The translations under genes and the position numbers were made by a program. From Cyanodermella asteris (Eukaryota > Ascomycota > Lecanoromycetes > Ostropales > Stictidaceae), in the NCBI GenBank assembly GCA_900618795.1, contig UYJD01000002.1:1434899-1496742 (forward strand): a stretch of 61,844 nt of DNA, in the 5' to 3' direction. The notes below the pieces were generated by a model. The model did no database searches. It was not told the DNA's origin and saw only the letters and a list, made by a program, of their open reading frames with translations. Shown here piece after piece: positions 53,239 through 61,844 of the stretch (the stretch's first letter is position 1; each line of letters opens with the position of its first letter).

Positions 53239-54159
53239 ATGTCCACCGATCCCGTAAGCAATTACAATAGCTATGGAACCAACTTTTGCAAACTTCGACA
53301 TGACACTTACGCCTTCATCGACCCCACAAAAGTCAGCCTCTCCGGCAAACATGTCCTGATCACCGGCGCCTCCAAAGGCATAGGCCGCGCCACAGCCATT
53401 TCTTACGCCCGAGCAGGAGCCTCAGCGATTGCCATCGCCGCCCGTTCGCCCCTCGACGATGTCGTCACTGAAATAGAGCAGGCCGCGAGTGACTCAGGCC
53501 ATGCATGCCCCAAGATTGTCTCTCTCAAGACGGACGTGACCAGCAAGGACAGCGTCGCCGAGGCCGCCGAGATTGTCAAGACGACCATTGGACACCTGGA
53601 TTTGCTGATTCTGAACTCGGGAGCCATGGAGAAGGCCAAGCCGATTTTGGAGCAGGACGTCGATCAGTGGTGGAACACGTGGAACGTGAACATCCTCGGC
53701 CAGTACCTGACGCTTCAGAAATTCCTGCCGCTGGTCCTGGCGTCGCCCGACAAGGACAAGACGGTCATCGCTCTGTCTTCGATCGGTGCCACATTTGCAG
53801 GCGCAGGATTCTCGGGCTACCAGCCGGGAAAGTTGGCCCTGAGTCGGCTCATGGAGTTTGTCAATGTCGAATACGGCGAGCAAGGCATCTTGGCGTATTC
53901 GATCCATCCTGGTGGTGTCTTTACGGAATTGTCCAGCAGCATGCCCGATTCATACCTTCGATTGATGAACGACACGCCTCAGCTGGCTGCGGACTCGATG
54001 GTGTGGCTCACGAAGGAACGTCGCGGTTGGTTGGCGGGTAGATACATCTCATGCAATTGGGATATGGAGGAGTTCGAGACCAAACGAGCTGCAATCGAGA
54101 AGCGGGATCTCCTGAAATTTCGTCTCGCCATGGGCCACGAGGATCCATCGCAGATTTGA
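53239..54159 (+). CDS. short-chain dehydrogenase/reductase (SDR), 306 aa
   Basis: A single exon from the ATG at 53239 (MSTDPVSNYN). The Rossmann fold starts KHVLITGASKGIGRATAISY with the TGxxxGIG cofactor loop. An Arg two strands on (AARSPLDDVV) favours NADP(H). The catalytic Ser (VIALSSIGAT) and YQPGK (Tyr-x3-Lys) are present; the usual NNAG is LNSGA. The C-terminal region has the SIHPGGVFTELS nucleotide-closing segment. Substrate cannot be told; fungal relatives are often called oxidoreductases of secondary or lipid metabolism. An extended N-terminus before the fold (~35 residues) and a helical C-terminal extension (EFETKRAAIEKRDLLKFR) are typical of one fungal SDR subgroup. No biosynthetic cluster partners lie nearby. 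Confidence 0.9.
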   Translation: MSTDPVSNYNSYGTNFCKLRHDTYAFIDPTKVSLSGKHVLITGASKGIGRATAISYARAGASAIAIAARSPLDDVVTEIEQAASDSGHACPKIVSLKTDVTSKDSVAEAAEIVKTTIGHLDLLILNSGAMEKAKPILEQDVDQWWNTWNVNILGQYLTLQKFLPLVLASPDKDKTVIALSSIGATFAGAGFSGYQPGKLALSRLMEFVNVEYGEQGILAYSIHPGGVFTELSSSMPDSYLRLMNDTPQLAADSMVWLTKERRGWLAGRYISCNWDMEEFETKRAAIEKRDLLKFRLAMGHEDPSQI

Positions 54160-54311
54160 GGATCATCACGCTGATTAGGAAGTGATCGCGAGCACATTAA
54201 ACGTGCTCATGTTGTAACGAAGCAACGCAACAGGACGATATATTCAGTCCATCTCATGCAATTTTGGCGCCCGCTACGCTTGAAATAACTCGAACATAAG
54301 AATTTTGTACA

Positions 54312-55345
54312 TTAGTCGTCCCATTCTTCGTCAAGCTGATCTATCAATCGGTTCTCATCCTCATTTCGAGAGAAGCGTGAACGATCCGTGTACGTAGGAA
54401 GCTGGTTGTATCCACCACCTCGCCCTGGTATCCACCGCGAGCAGGATGAGAAGACTATGATGAAAAAGTCCTGCCCACTGTCAGTAGAGGTTTCAAAATC
54501 AAGAATGTAAGACCCACCTTGATGAAGTTTCCTATCCCAGCCCACGTGCTATAATTCGGCAGCTGTTTCCAGCCTCGCTGATGCATGACAGTTCGCTGGT
54601 AAGCGATACCTCCGAGGATATATGCCGCCACGGCAATCAAGATGATCAGCCCGAACACCCCAGCAGGCCCGACACCACCGGCGTCACTCGCTTGCGTGAT
54701 ACCTCCGCAGGCGGCCGGTGCGCGAACCTCGAAGAAATAGGTGCACTGATCCGCGTCAGATGCAACGTACGACACGGTCGCCTTCGGAGCCTGCGGATCG
54801 CGATCGCAAAGAAACGAGATGAAAGTAGACTTGCGCCTCGTCCTCGGCTTTTTCGTAGTCGCGCGGTTCCACAGCTTGTCATCATAGTCTTCGTCCTCAT
54901 CCTCGTCATCCGCACCGCCGCACGGCGAGCCGCCGGTATAATTCAAAACGAGCCTCCGACCTCGAAACATGGGCTCCGTGCTCATCTGTCCAATGCTGTA
55001 TACCTTGCCATGGTGCTCGTAGTAAGCAGACACGTTCTTCACTTCTCTGCTACTCAACCCGTCGACTTTTTTCAGCTCTTCGACGACCGGGTTGCAGATG
55101 TTCAGTGTAAAGTTAGAATGATAGTCGTAGCCCCGAGCATGCCAGCTCTCCAGCTTTTTCGAGTCTTTGCTATCTTTGGCGTGGTCGTCGGGCTTGACCG
55201 AGATGGCCGACAAGTCGAACAGCGCGTGCGTCGTCGGCGATTTGACGGTACATGGCTTGAGGTGTTCGACTTCTTTGGCAGAAATGGGTGCTGACGAAAG
55301 AAGGGCGAGCAGGACCGCCGAGGCGAGCGGCGACGTGAGGCGCAT
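54312..55345 (-). CDS. MRL1: Mrl1-like vacuolar sorting receptor with a mannose-6-phosphate-receptor homology domain
   Basis: Two exons (54518-55345, 54312-54470; 47-nt intron GTGGGT..GGGCAG) give 328 residues. The signal peptide MRLTSPLASAVLLALLSSAP is followed by a luminal MRH-type beta domain with paired cysteines (KPCTVKS, LNICNPV, GSPCGG, FLCDRD, DQCTYF, AACGG) and the YDYHSNFTLNICNPV core. The segment YSIGQMSTEPMFRGRRLVLN also fits. One membrane segment follows (GVFGLIILIAVAAYILGGIA). The cytosolic tail ends EDENRLIDQLDEEWDD, conserved in fungal sorting receptors. Mrl1 works in Golgi-to-vacuole/endosome transport of soluble hydrolases; Atg27 shares the same fold and is the main alternative. 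The intron just after the membrane segment is easy to overlook because the readthrough frame stays open. Confidence 0.85.
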
Positions 55346-55716
55346 TTGAACGAGCGAGGTTTGGTTCTTCTTGGTGATACAGAGGGAGCGAGCGAAGGAA
55401 GCGGATGTGGAGAGGTTGGTTATCTAGCAGCCATGATGAGAGTAATGAACTTCAGACTGTACGACCTTCAATCTGGCAGCTCAGCCACGGCCAGTGAGAT
55501 GCAGCCAAAGAAGCATGCGTTTCGGCCGCCAAGATTCCTCGGTCTTGCACTCCGCAACTTCAAGTCTCGCCGGTCCGGTGACGCCATGCCATTCGAGGCA
55601 CCGTTGGAACTTGCCATCGATTTCTTCCATGTAAACAAGGCAGCGACGTGAACCCTATATGGTGGCTACACCTCTCATCTTCCTCCTGGCGACTTCACTC
55701 CAACTCATTCACCATC

Positions 55717-56805
55717 ATGGTCACCACGCGACGCAATGGGCGCGCCAACGCCCTTCCAGATAGAGCTCCTCTTTCACCCGCCGACAGTGACCTCGCTGAA
55801 GACCATGCGCCTTCATTGTCATTTTCGGGTTCAACACGGAGACTTTCCTCTCCATGGCTACCTACTACTCCAGAGATCTTGCTCCTGCTAGTATACCCCT
55901 CCATCCTAATAATTGGCTCCATCTTCGGCGCCGTCTCACTTCCCGCACGACTAGCACCATACTCTCCTCTACGACAATCCTTCTACCCGGCACACCTGGC
56001 TCCCTCCTACTTTGCGCTTAAGAAGAATATATTCAACGTCTTCTTCGTCAAGATCGGCTGGTTTTGGGTCACCTCGGCATTTGCCGTCTTCTGGCTATTA
56101 CACAGCAGTCACGGCCCAGTTTTGTCGCCGACAGTGAAAAGAGCGCAGGCATTCGTCCGGTGGGCTTTGGTCACATCGTGGTGGGTTTTCTTCACCCAAT
56201 GGTTCTTCGGCCCGCCCATCATCGACCGCGGATTCCGCTTGACGGGAGGCAAGTGCGTTGCCAGCATTGAAGAGGTGCAACAGCAGGGTGCTGAGAACAC
56301 GGACTTTGGGACACTGGCTACAGCCGCAGCGTGCCGAGTCTCTGGCGGAAAGTGGTCGGGCGGCCACGATATAAGTGGACACGTTTTCTTGCTCGCGCTC
56401 GGGAGCGCGTTCTTGAGTTTGGAGATTCTACCCAGCATCCTTAAGGGACGGGGCATGAAGGATAAGCGGGCCATTTTTGCCGAGGATGGGAGCGTCATGG
56501 GTGCGGATCGAGAATCGGAGCTGAATCAAGAGAAGGCACGAAATGGGTCGCCGTCTGGAATTGGGTTGATCGTGGGCTTCGCCATGGGTGTCATTTCACT
56601 TAGCTGGTGGATGCTACTGATGACAGCTATATACTTCCACACCTGGTTTGAGAAGGTCGGTTTCCAATATTCGAAGATGATACTATATACTGACTTCTTA
56701 TAGACTACTGGTCTCATTTCTGCGAGCATTGGTCTGTGGCTCGTGTTTTTCCTGCCCCGGATATCACCAGCAGTGCGCAGTGTGATTGGGGTCCCTGGGT
56801 TGTGA
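55717..56805 (+). CDS. SCS3: FIT family (Scs3/FITM2) ER lipid-droplet/phospholipid protein
   Basis: Two exons (55717-56655 and 56704-56805; 48-nt intron, GTCGGT..TATAG with TACTGAC branch site) encode 346 residues. About six membrane segments are visible. The two catalytic-type histidines sit in the expected places: SGGHDISGHVFLLALGSAF and TAIYFHTWFEK. FIT proteins are ER membrane acyl-CoA diphosphatases related to lipid phosphate phosphatases. They help partition neutral lipids into droplets and balance phospholipid synthesis (yeast Scs3 and Yft2). The last exon provides TTGLISASIGLWLVFFLPRI and the end GVPGL. The first 45 residues are polar and cytosolic. I use SCS3 as the nearest yeast name; Yft2 is equally possible. 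Confidence 0.92.
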
Positions 56806-57319
56806 ACATGAAACAGAGGTACTCGAACCGCTCCCTCAAAACAGCATCGTATAAGAGCTCGTCAAGGATCGGAGCCCCGAGAGTCCGTTATTTCGCAGGC
56901 TCGAAATGAAATACAAAACAACAGACTTATGCCTTACCAGCCTTACCAACCGTCGACTATCAATAATCCAACGTTTGTTCTTCGTGAAGCGCTCTGATTA
57001 AGCAGTATCAGATATCTCAAAATCATTCTTGCCAACTGTATGCACTGTTTTGACGCGTTGACATAATCTGTCTTTGTTCGGAAAGTACCTACTGTATTGT
57101 GTGTGCTTGTGCTCGAGTTCAGGTGCTTTGTCCACGGTATACTCCTACAATGTTTCCTCCAATGTTTCTTTCATCCAGACTCGCGACAATGGCATTCAGC
57201 AGCATTGATCGGATTCCAACGTCGATAAGAGTCCTACATTCCTTCCCTGAGAGGTTTTGATTCACCACTCTTCGCTCCGACCTTACTACACACAAGACGC
57301 ATCCAAGTCAATACATCAA
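56806..57319. other. intergenic, 0.5 kb
   Basis: No supported gene. The sequence includes the 3' flank of the FIT gene and the promoter of the downstream coiled-coil gene, both on the plus strand. Confidence 0.5.
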
Positions 57320-58381
57320 ATGCTAGGTAAGAAGTCAAAAATGAAGCCTATAACCTACCGACCGACCAGCGAGATCCTCATGACCGCCGAGCAAGAAGAT
57401 GGCCCTTTGCTTTCTGCGAGCTTGGTCTTCGACTACCTCTCCGACTCCAGCCCAACCCCGAACACGCCCAGCGCCCCTTCCAGCGCCCGCCTCCCAACAT
57501 TTGCCGAACACGTGCAACGTCACGGCCCCGACGCCGCTCAACAATGGCTCTCCCTCCTTTACAAAGACGCCCTTGCCGAAAAAGAAGGCCTGAAAGCGCA
57601 CGTCCACGTCCTCGAAACCAAGCTCAAAAACGCCACCAGCATGATGCAGATCATCAAGGATAGCTCCGAAGCCGAAGCCGCCGAAGTCGCCGAAGGCGCA
57701 GCTTACCTCAAAGAAAAACGACGCGAACTCGACGCCAAGCTCGCCAAGCTCCGGCAAAGAGAGTCCGATTTCGGGGAATACAAACGTGAGTTCCAGCAGC
57801 ATAAACGTGACTGGATGAAGCGGCTGAACAGTCAGACGTACCTCGACGGTCTGAAGAGGAACATTCAGGCGGACATCATCGCGCAGCACACCCCGACGAC
57901 GACGACGACGCCCGTGCCCGTGCCCGTGCCCGTGCCGATGCCGATGCAGGACATGGTCCTGTTGTCTGCGCTCCGCTCGGCCGAGCAGGGGATGCGCGTC
58001 GCCGAGACGGAGCGGGACGAGCTCACAGACCGCCAGCGCCGCTACACGGCGCGGCACACGCGGGATCTCGAGAACGAAAGACGGCATCGCGAGGTTCTGG
58101 AGCGGTTCGTGAGCCGGCCGCGGGTTCGGGAGGAGTTTCAGGAGTGGATGGCCGAGCAAGGTGGCGACGTTTTGGGTAATTTTGGGCAAGGTAAGTCGGG
58201 TACTACTGGCGAGTCGAAAGGTGCTCCGCGGCCGGATGATGTGGTGCTCTTGAAGCCTGCGACGTTTGGGCGCTCGCGGCCAGGTACGCCGGCCGAGAAG
58301 ATTGTTGAGACTCCGGTGAAAGGTAAGGGCTCTTGCAAGGGCGAAGTGTGGAAGCGCCTCAAGCGCCGATGCAGATGCTAA
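57320..58381 (+). CDS. coiled-coil protein of unknown function, ~353 aa
   Basis: I start at the ATG 57320 (MLGKKSKMKPITYRPTSEIL); the next ATG at 57341 is equally plausible. A Pro/Ser-rich N-terminal part (SDSSPTPNTPSAPSS) leads to a long helical region (ALAEKEGLKAHVHVLETKLK, GAAYLKEKRRELDAKLAKLR, REFQQHKRDWMKRLNSQTYL). A Thr-Pro-Val run follows, encoded by the microsatellites (ACG)n and (CCCGTG)n at about 57897-57945. A second helix (RRYTARHTRDLENERRHREV) ends in a basic, Cys-containing tail (KRLKRRCRC). No enzyme domain is recognised. Long minus-strand frames opposite it (57335-58570) arise from the GC-rich codon pattern and are not genes. Confidence 0.7.
   Translation: MLGKKSKMKPITYRPTSEILMTAEQEDGPLLSASLVFDYLSDSSPTPNTPSAPSSARLPTFAEHVQRHGPDAAQQWLSLLYKDALAEKEGLKAHVHVLETKLKNATSMMQIIKDSSEAEAAEVAEGAAYLKEKRRELDAKLAKLRQRESDFGEYKREFQQHKRDWMKRLNSQTYLDGLKRNIQADIIAQHTPTTTTTPVPVPVPVPMPMQDMVLLSALRSAEQGMRVAETERDELTDRQRRYTARHTRDLENERRHREVLERFVSRPRVREEFQEWMAEQGGDVLGNFGQGKSGTTGESKGAPRPDDVVLLKPATFGRSRPGTPAEKIVETPVKGKGSCKGEVWKRLKRRCRC
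57895..57949 (+). repeat. coding microsatellites (ACG)n and (CCCGTG)n
   Basis: Inside the preceding gene, ACG repeats about five times and CCCGTG about four times, followed by two CCGATG. They encode TTTTT and alternating Pro-Val/Pro-Met. Such in-frame repeats often vary in length between isolates. Confidence 0.85.
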
Positions 58382-58566
58382 GTGCACACGTTTTCGCGCG
58401 AAGGGCGTCGAATGGTCGGCAACACCAGGTAATGTACATTTTTTCCATTGTTGAACATCCAGCTCTACAATCCAGTTATTTGAGTCCCAAATTTTCCCAG
58501 ATAATATACACAATGGTCGCTGATTGAAATGGCCTACCGAACAAAATTGATCCCAGTCAACTTTAC

Positions 58567-60788
58567 TCACTTGGCTTTTTTCTTCGATGGAGTCACGAAC
58601 GAGTCCAGAGTCCCTCTGCTATCATTTCTCTTCCGCTTGTGGCCGTCATCCTCTGCCTTCTGCCCTCTGGCGTGACCTTTTGGTGCTTCTGCCTTCTTGA
58701 CTGCTTTGTCCGACTTGTGCTCTTTGTCGCCTCCCTTGGTCTCGTCGCCTTCCTCTTCCGCCTTGCCTTCATCCTGGTCCTCACCCACAAAGTGCTGTTC
58801 ATGGTCCTCATCCATTCCATCAACACCATGCACAATCGTCGACTCAGGTGCGTCTTTGTCGCTCTTGCCCTCCGTCAGCCCTTCAGCATTGTCGTCGAAC
58901 AGCTGTCGCCACGTACCGTCCAACACGCGCTTGTCGTTGCCGTACAGTCCGACATCGTACGCATTTTTCAAGCCGGAGATACAGATCTCCCGTCTTGCAG
59001 GAAAGTCGAAGATTGGCTTCGGGTATAGCTTCAGGCCGTCCGCTTCCGTTTCGGAACCGTCACCTTGTACCCGGACACCAGCCTTCTTCTGATCCGAGAT
59101 GGGCGCTTTCCACGGCTCATAAATGTACTTGGCAGGTAGATCCTTCAACTCAGGCACATAATGACGTACGAAATCGCCATTCTTATCCGTCTTTTGTGGG
59201 AACGCAATCGGCGAGTAACAGCGGTAGAACTGCGCGAAGAAAGCCGTACAGCTCAGCCACTGCCAATTTCCAGAATTGCAAGCAGTCTCGTGGTCGATCA
59301 GCCATTCTTCGAAGACCTCTGCGCCGCGCTCCCAGTCAATGTAGCAGCCGCCTCTGGTGAGGAAGCAAGCTACTGCATGGCGTGCGAGGTGGTGGATCCA
59401 ACCTTCCTGACGAAGCTGACGCATTGCTGCATCGATCCATGGAAAGCCGGTGATGCCGTACTTCCACCGACGGAGCCATTCACGTGCTTCTTCCGAGTCG
59501 ACGATGTAGCTTCCGTCCAGCTTCCGTAGACCGGTCTTGCTGTCAATCTCGGAGCGCAGGTGCCAGGGGATGAATCGAACGTGACTGTTACCCACGGTCT
59601 GACCAAACTTATATCCCAGCGCTGCTTGTGCAGCAAAGTACATGTCTCGGAAAAGCAGTTGACCAGTCAGATTGGCGGGCTCCACGCTCGCCTTCTTTGG
59701 GAATTTCTTGGAGATGTCGTGGGCTCGCCAGTAGAATTCTCGACACGAAAGACTGCCAAAATGCATATGCGGAGACAACACCGTTGTCGATCTTGGCTCG
59801 AAGGCGGTGGGTGCGGTCTTGGGCTTCTCGAACGTAGCCATATACTCCTCGTCCTCGCAGAGCTTGTCGAGTCTTTCCAGAGCTCGTGTCTCGCCGCCAC
59901 GATGAGGTGATGTTGCTTCTTTGAGGTTCATTTCTTTCATTGTGGGGACTTCAAACTTTCCATTGGGGCCGGCGAGCTTGAAGTAGGACTCGTCGACTCC
60001 TTCACGCTGGGCTTCGTTGATGTCGATGTCCTTTGAGGGCCGGTCGTGGTCAAAATTGAGTTTGGTGTCGCCTGGATCTGGGATCGACTTTGGCGCTGGA
60101 ATTGGTCGTGCGATCTCGCCAATTTTGGCTCCTGCCTGTAAATCGTTAGCACTGTAGATATCAAGATTTTCGAGGAAATTCTCCTCAGGCATTAGGCATG
60201 GGCAGGCTACGTGCATAGACCCCCTGCCGCAGTTCCGGGCAGATGTATACAAGGATAACCCGAGGCACGAGTCTGGTAGAAATTTGATGAAAGAATTGCA
60301 TCACATACATCCTTGACCTGCTTCATAGACATAGTTGGCTTCCCCCCATTCGCCTTGACCAACTCATCCGAATCCCAAAGCGTCCTCCCCGAAACGCTCA
60401 GCACCTTCACGCCAGCCTTCTCGGCCAGCTTCGCAACCTCCTCATCCCTCTCGCGCCCGTACCCGTCCACATCCTTCTCGAAGACCAGATGGGAGACATT
60501 CCAAGCCTTCCATAGCTTGGGCAGCAGCGTTTGCGGGGCCTCGCGAATGACAAACAGCTGCGACTTCTCGTTCAGCTTGGTAATGGAACCCGACAGGTCC
60601 GCTTGGCAGTCGAGCAGGAAGCGCCAGCGATTCGAGCCGACGCGGGCACGGAATACGTAGTGTGGATCCCAGCACCAGATGGGCCAGAGGCATTCGGGTT
60701 GCAGGTCCAGGGCGGCTTTGAGGGCCGGGGAGTCGTGGAGGCGGAGGTCGGTTCGGAACCAGTAGATTACGCGCGGTTTGGGCGACAT
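58567..60788 (-). CDS. (6-4)-type photolyase/cryptochrome (CPF1)
   Basis: Two exons (60309-60788, 58567-60135; intron 173 nt, GTATGT donor and CTAACGATTTACAG) encode 682 residues. The N-terminal antenna domain begins PRVIYWFRTDLRLHDSPALK. The FAD domain contains TTVLSPHMHFGSLSCREFYW, WLRRWKYGITGFPWIDAAMR, EGWIHHLARHAVACFLTRGG with the two histidines used by (6-4) photolyases, and WQWLSCTAFFAQFYRCYSPI with the electron-transfer and FAD-pocket residues. The first ~585 residues match the family length; the last ~95 are a charged extension with nuclear-signal-like KRKRND. The enzyme would repair UV (6-4) photoproducts with blue light and may also regulate genes, as reported for fungal CPF1 proteins. 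The C-terminal half of the domain favours repair capacity rather than a pure sensor. Confidence 0.95.
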
Positions 60789-61388
60789 GATGAGGTGGCC
60801 GGAGATGCGTCAGATGGTGGATGAGAAGTAGAACAGGGAATGAACTTCATTGTCTATACTACGACTTAAAACTGAGTTTAGCTTGATCTGCATTGTGATA
60901 AGTTAGTTGGGAGCTCTTTTTGTTGATGAGGCGTCGTCCCGAACTGCTGGATCGAAAGTCAATATCGTGATGTCATGCAAAACCATGGCCGCTTCTTGAG
61001 TGCCACAATCCAAACTACTTAACTATCGTTCTTGTTACGCGCGGCCTGACCGTAAACTCGCAGAATAGTTCTCACTGGAGCCTACGATGGCACTGGCTTG
61101 TCGTGAAGGATCTTGGTTTGGCCTCTGCTCAATGGTCATCTTGGGCGGCCGTCCAGCACATCGCGCGCTATGCACGGCATGGATATATATTGCCAAGTCG
61201 TCGAGCCCGATCACGGACACACTTCTGGAATCCATTCCCAGTCAAGCAGCATCATCACTGTTGATTCTATCAGGTCTTTACTTCATCTGCATATGGAACA
61301 TTCAGGCTGGACGGATTAGTGCCCGATCGTGTTAGGGGTTGAGCGTGTGTAGTATAGTCGCCAAAGCGTTGCTTTGAACTCCCTTGTC
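60789..61388. other. intergenic, photolyase promoter
   Basis: No supported gene. It lies between the photolyase start and the 3' end of the HET-domain gene, both on the minus strand. Confidence 0.5.
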
Positions 61389-61844
61389 CTATAGTCTTAT
61401 ATATAGAGGTATCGTGGCCGGTCGGGCCTCGGATACGTGAGAAAACCTGTACAGCGATAAAGTTCGGCTGTAGATGCGCATGCCCTCTGCTCTGGCGCGT
61501 TCGTGCAAGTCAATGCACACAAGCTGGCCGGAATCACTACGGCATTTCAGCTGCAATATAAACCTGGGTGTGTCCAAACGCGGCTCGCTTTCTACGTGTA
61601 ACAATAATCCTCGACCCGTGATAGAAGCGGGCGGGCGCGTGGAAACATTGGCCGGCTTATAGGACCCAGAAGATGCTAAATCGGCTGGCGACTTGGCAAG
61701 CATACCAGTTAGTCGATGTTTGCTCAGTTCTGCAGAGGGCCCAGACTCGCCTGAACATGACCAGGCAAATACTGACTCGTCGTCGATCGTGTTGATGATC
61801 TCCTTCAGCAGCTGTCACGGACATAGGAAGGGGCCGTCAGTCGG
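61389..61844 (-). CDS. HET-domain protein, 3' part (runs off the right edge)
   Basis: A last exon (61389-61811, 141 codons with stop) starts after a CAG acceptor at 61812-61814. Its beginning LLKEIINTIDDESVFAWSCS matches the segment that follows the HET domain in many fungal HET proteins (RLQ-EII..DDESIFAW). The usual downstream blocks follow: GMLAKSPADLASSGSYKPAN, then SITGRGLLLHV and a C-terminal ATIPLYIRL. HET proteins are NLR-like or standalone factors that trigger cell death after fusion of incompatible hyphae. The diagnostic HET domain itself (N-terminal) is outside the window, so the call rests on the C-terminal pattern. The acceptor is preceded by an in-frame TGA, which supports the intron. 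Confidence 0.6.

Noticed and set aside
57335-58570. 411-codon minus frame opposite the coiled-coil gene
   Set aside because: Same cause as above; it is Arg/Leu/His-rich, includes the repeat RRRRRG region from antisense (ACG)n, and has no conserved motif.

Overview
This window reads as nuclear DNA of a filamentous ascomycete (Pezizomycotina; a Dothideomycete is my best guess, not proven). The reasons are compact genes with short introns of about 40-175 nt bounded by GT..AG with CTGAC/CTAAC branch sites, gene spacing of a few hundred bases to about 1 kb, and fungus-specific families: tetraspanin, Erg24, OPT transporter, Pmp3, Ure2-like GST, UNC93-like permease, HET domain and fungal CorA-like proteins. 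About 33 protein-coding loci are supported. Many had to be assembled from two to six exons by matching splice sites to conserved protein motifs. No tRNA, rRNA, CRISPR or clear transposon was recognised.

Layout. 0.8-9 kb: CorA-like membrane protein, tetraspanin, an unknown conserved protein, an F-box/2EXR-like protein, ribosome-biogenesis factor BRX1 and a small unknown gene. 8.9-17 kb: a 740-residue single-pass membrane protein, a 3.5 kb gene-free stretch, and an intronless OPT peptide transporter. 18-22.4 kb: two adjacent, same-strand, strongly diverged paralogues of an unrecognised family, one carrying an in-frame stop. 23-34.7 kb: sterol C-14 reductase ERG24, a Pmp3-type proteolipid, a dithiol glutaredoxin, a degenerate 12-bp tandem repeat of about 0.7 kb, an SSA-type HSP70 with a perfect heat-shock element upstream, and a glutathione S-transferase. 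35-46 kb: F-box/LRR protein, a small cysteine-rich secreted protein, UNC93-like permease, RAD14 (XPA), SND3/PHO88, another secreted protein and ALG2. 46-61.8 kb: a 1040-residue coiled-coil protein, TRM12 (wybutosine synthesis), an EF-hand secretory protein, an SDR dehydrogenase, an MRL1-like sorting receptor, a FIT/SCS3 lipid-droplet protein, a second coiled-coil protein, a (6-4)-type photolyase/cryptochrome and the 3' exon of a HET-domain gene that leaves the window.

How they work together. Most genes are unrelated housekeeping neighbours. Two loose themes exist. Stress and damage: HSP70, glutaredoxin, GST, Pmp3, RAD14 and photolyase. Secretory pathway or ER: SND3, ALG2, the EF-hand protein, MRL1 and FIT, all between 42 and 57 kb. 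Nothing shows that either is a functional cluster. The least ordinary items are the orphan paralogue pair, the 12-bp array that still reads as Ser/Thr-rich tetrapeptides, the HET gene at the edge and the 10-cysteine secreted protein.
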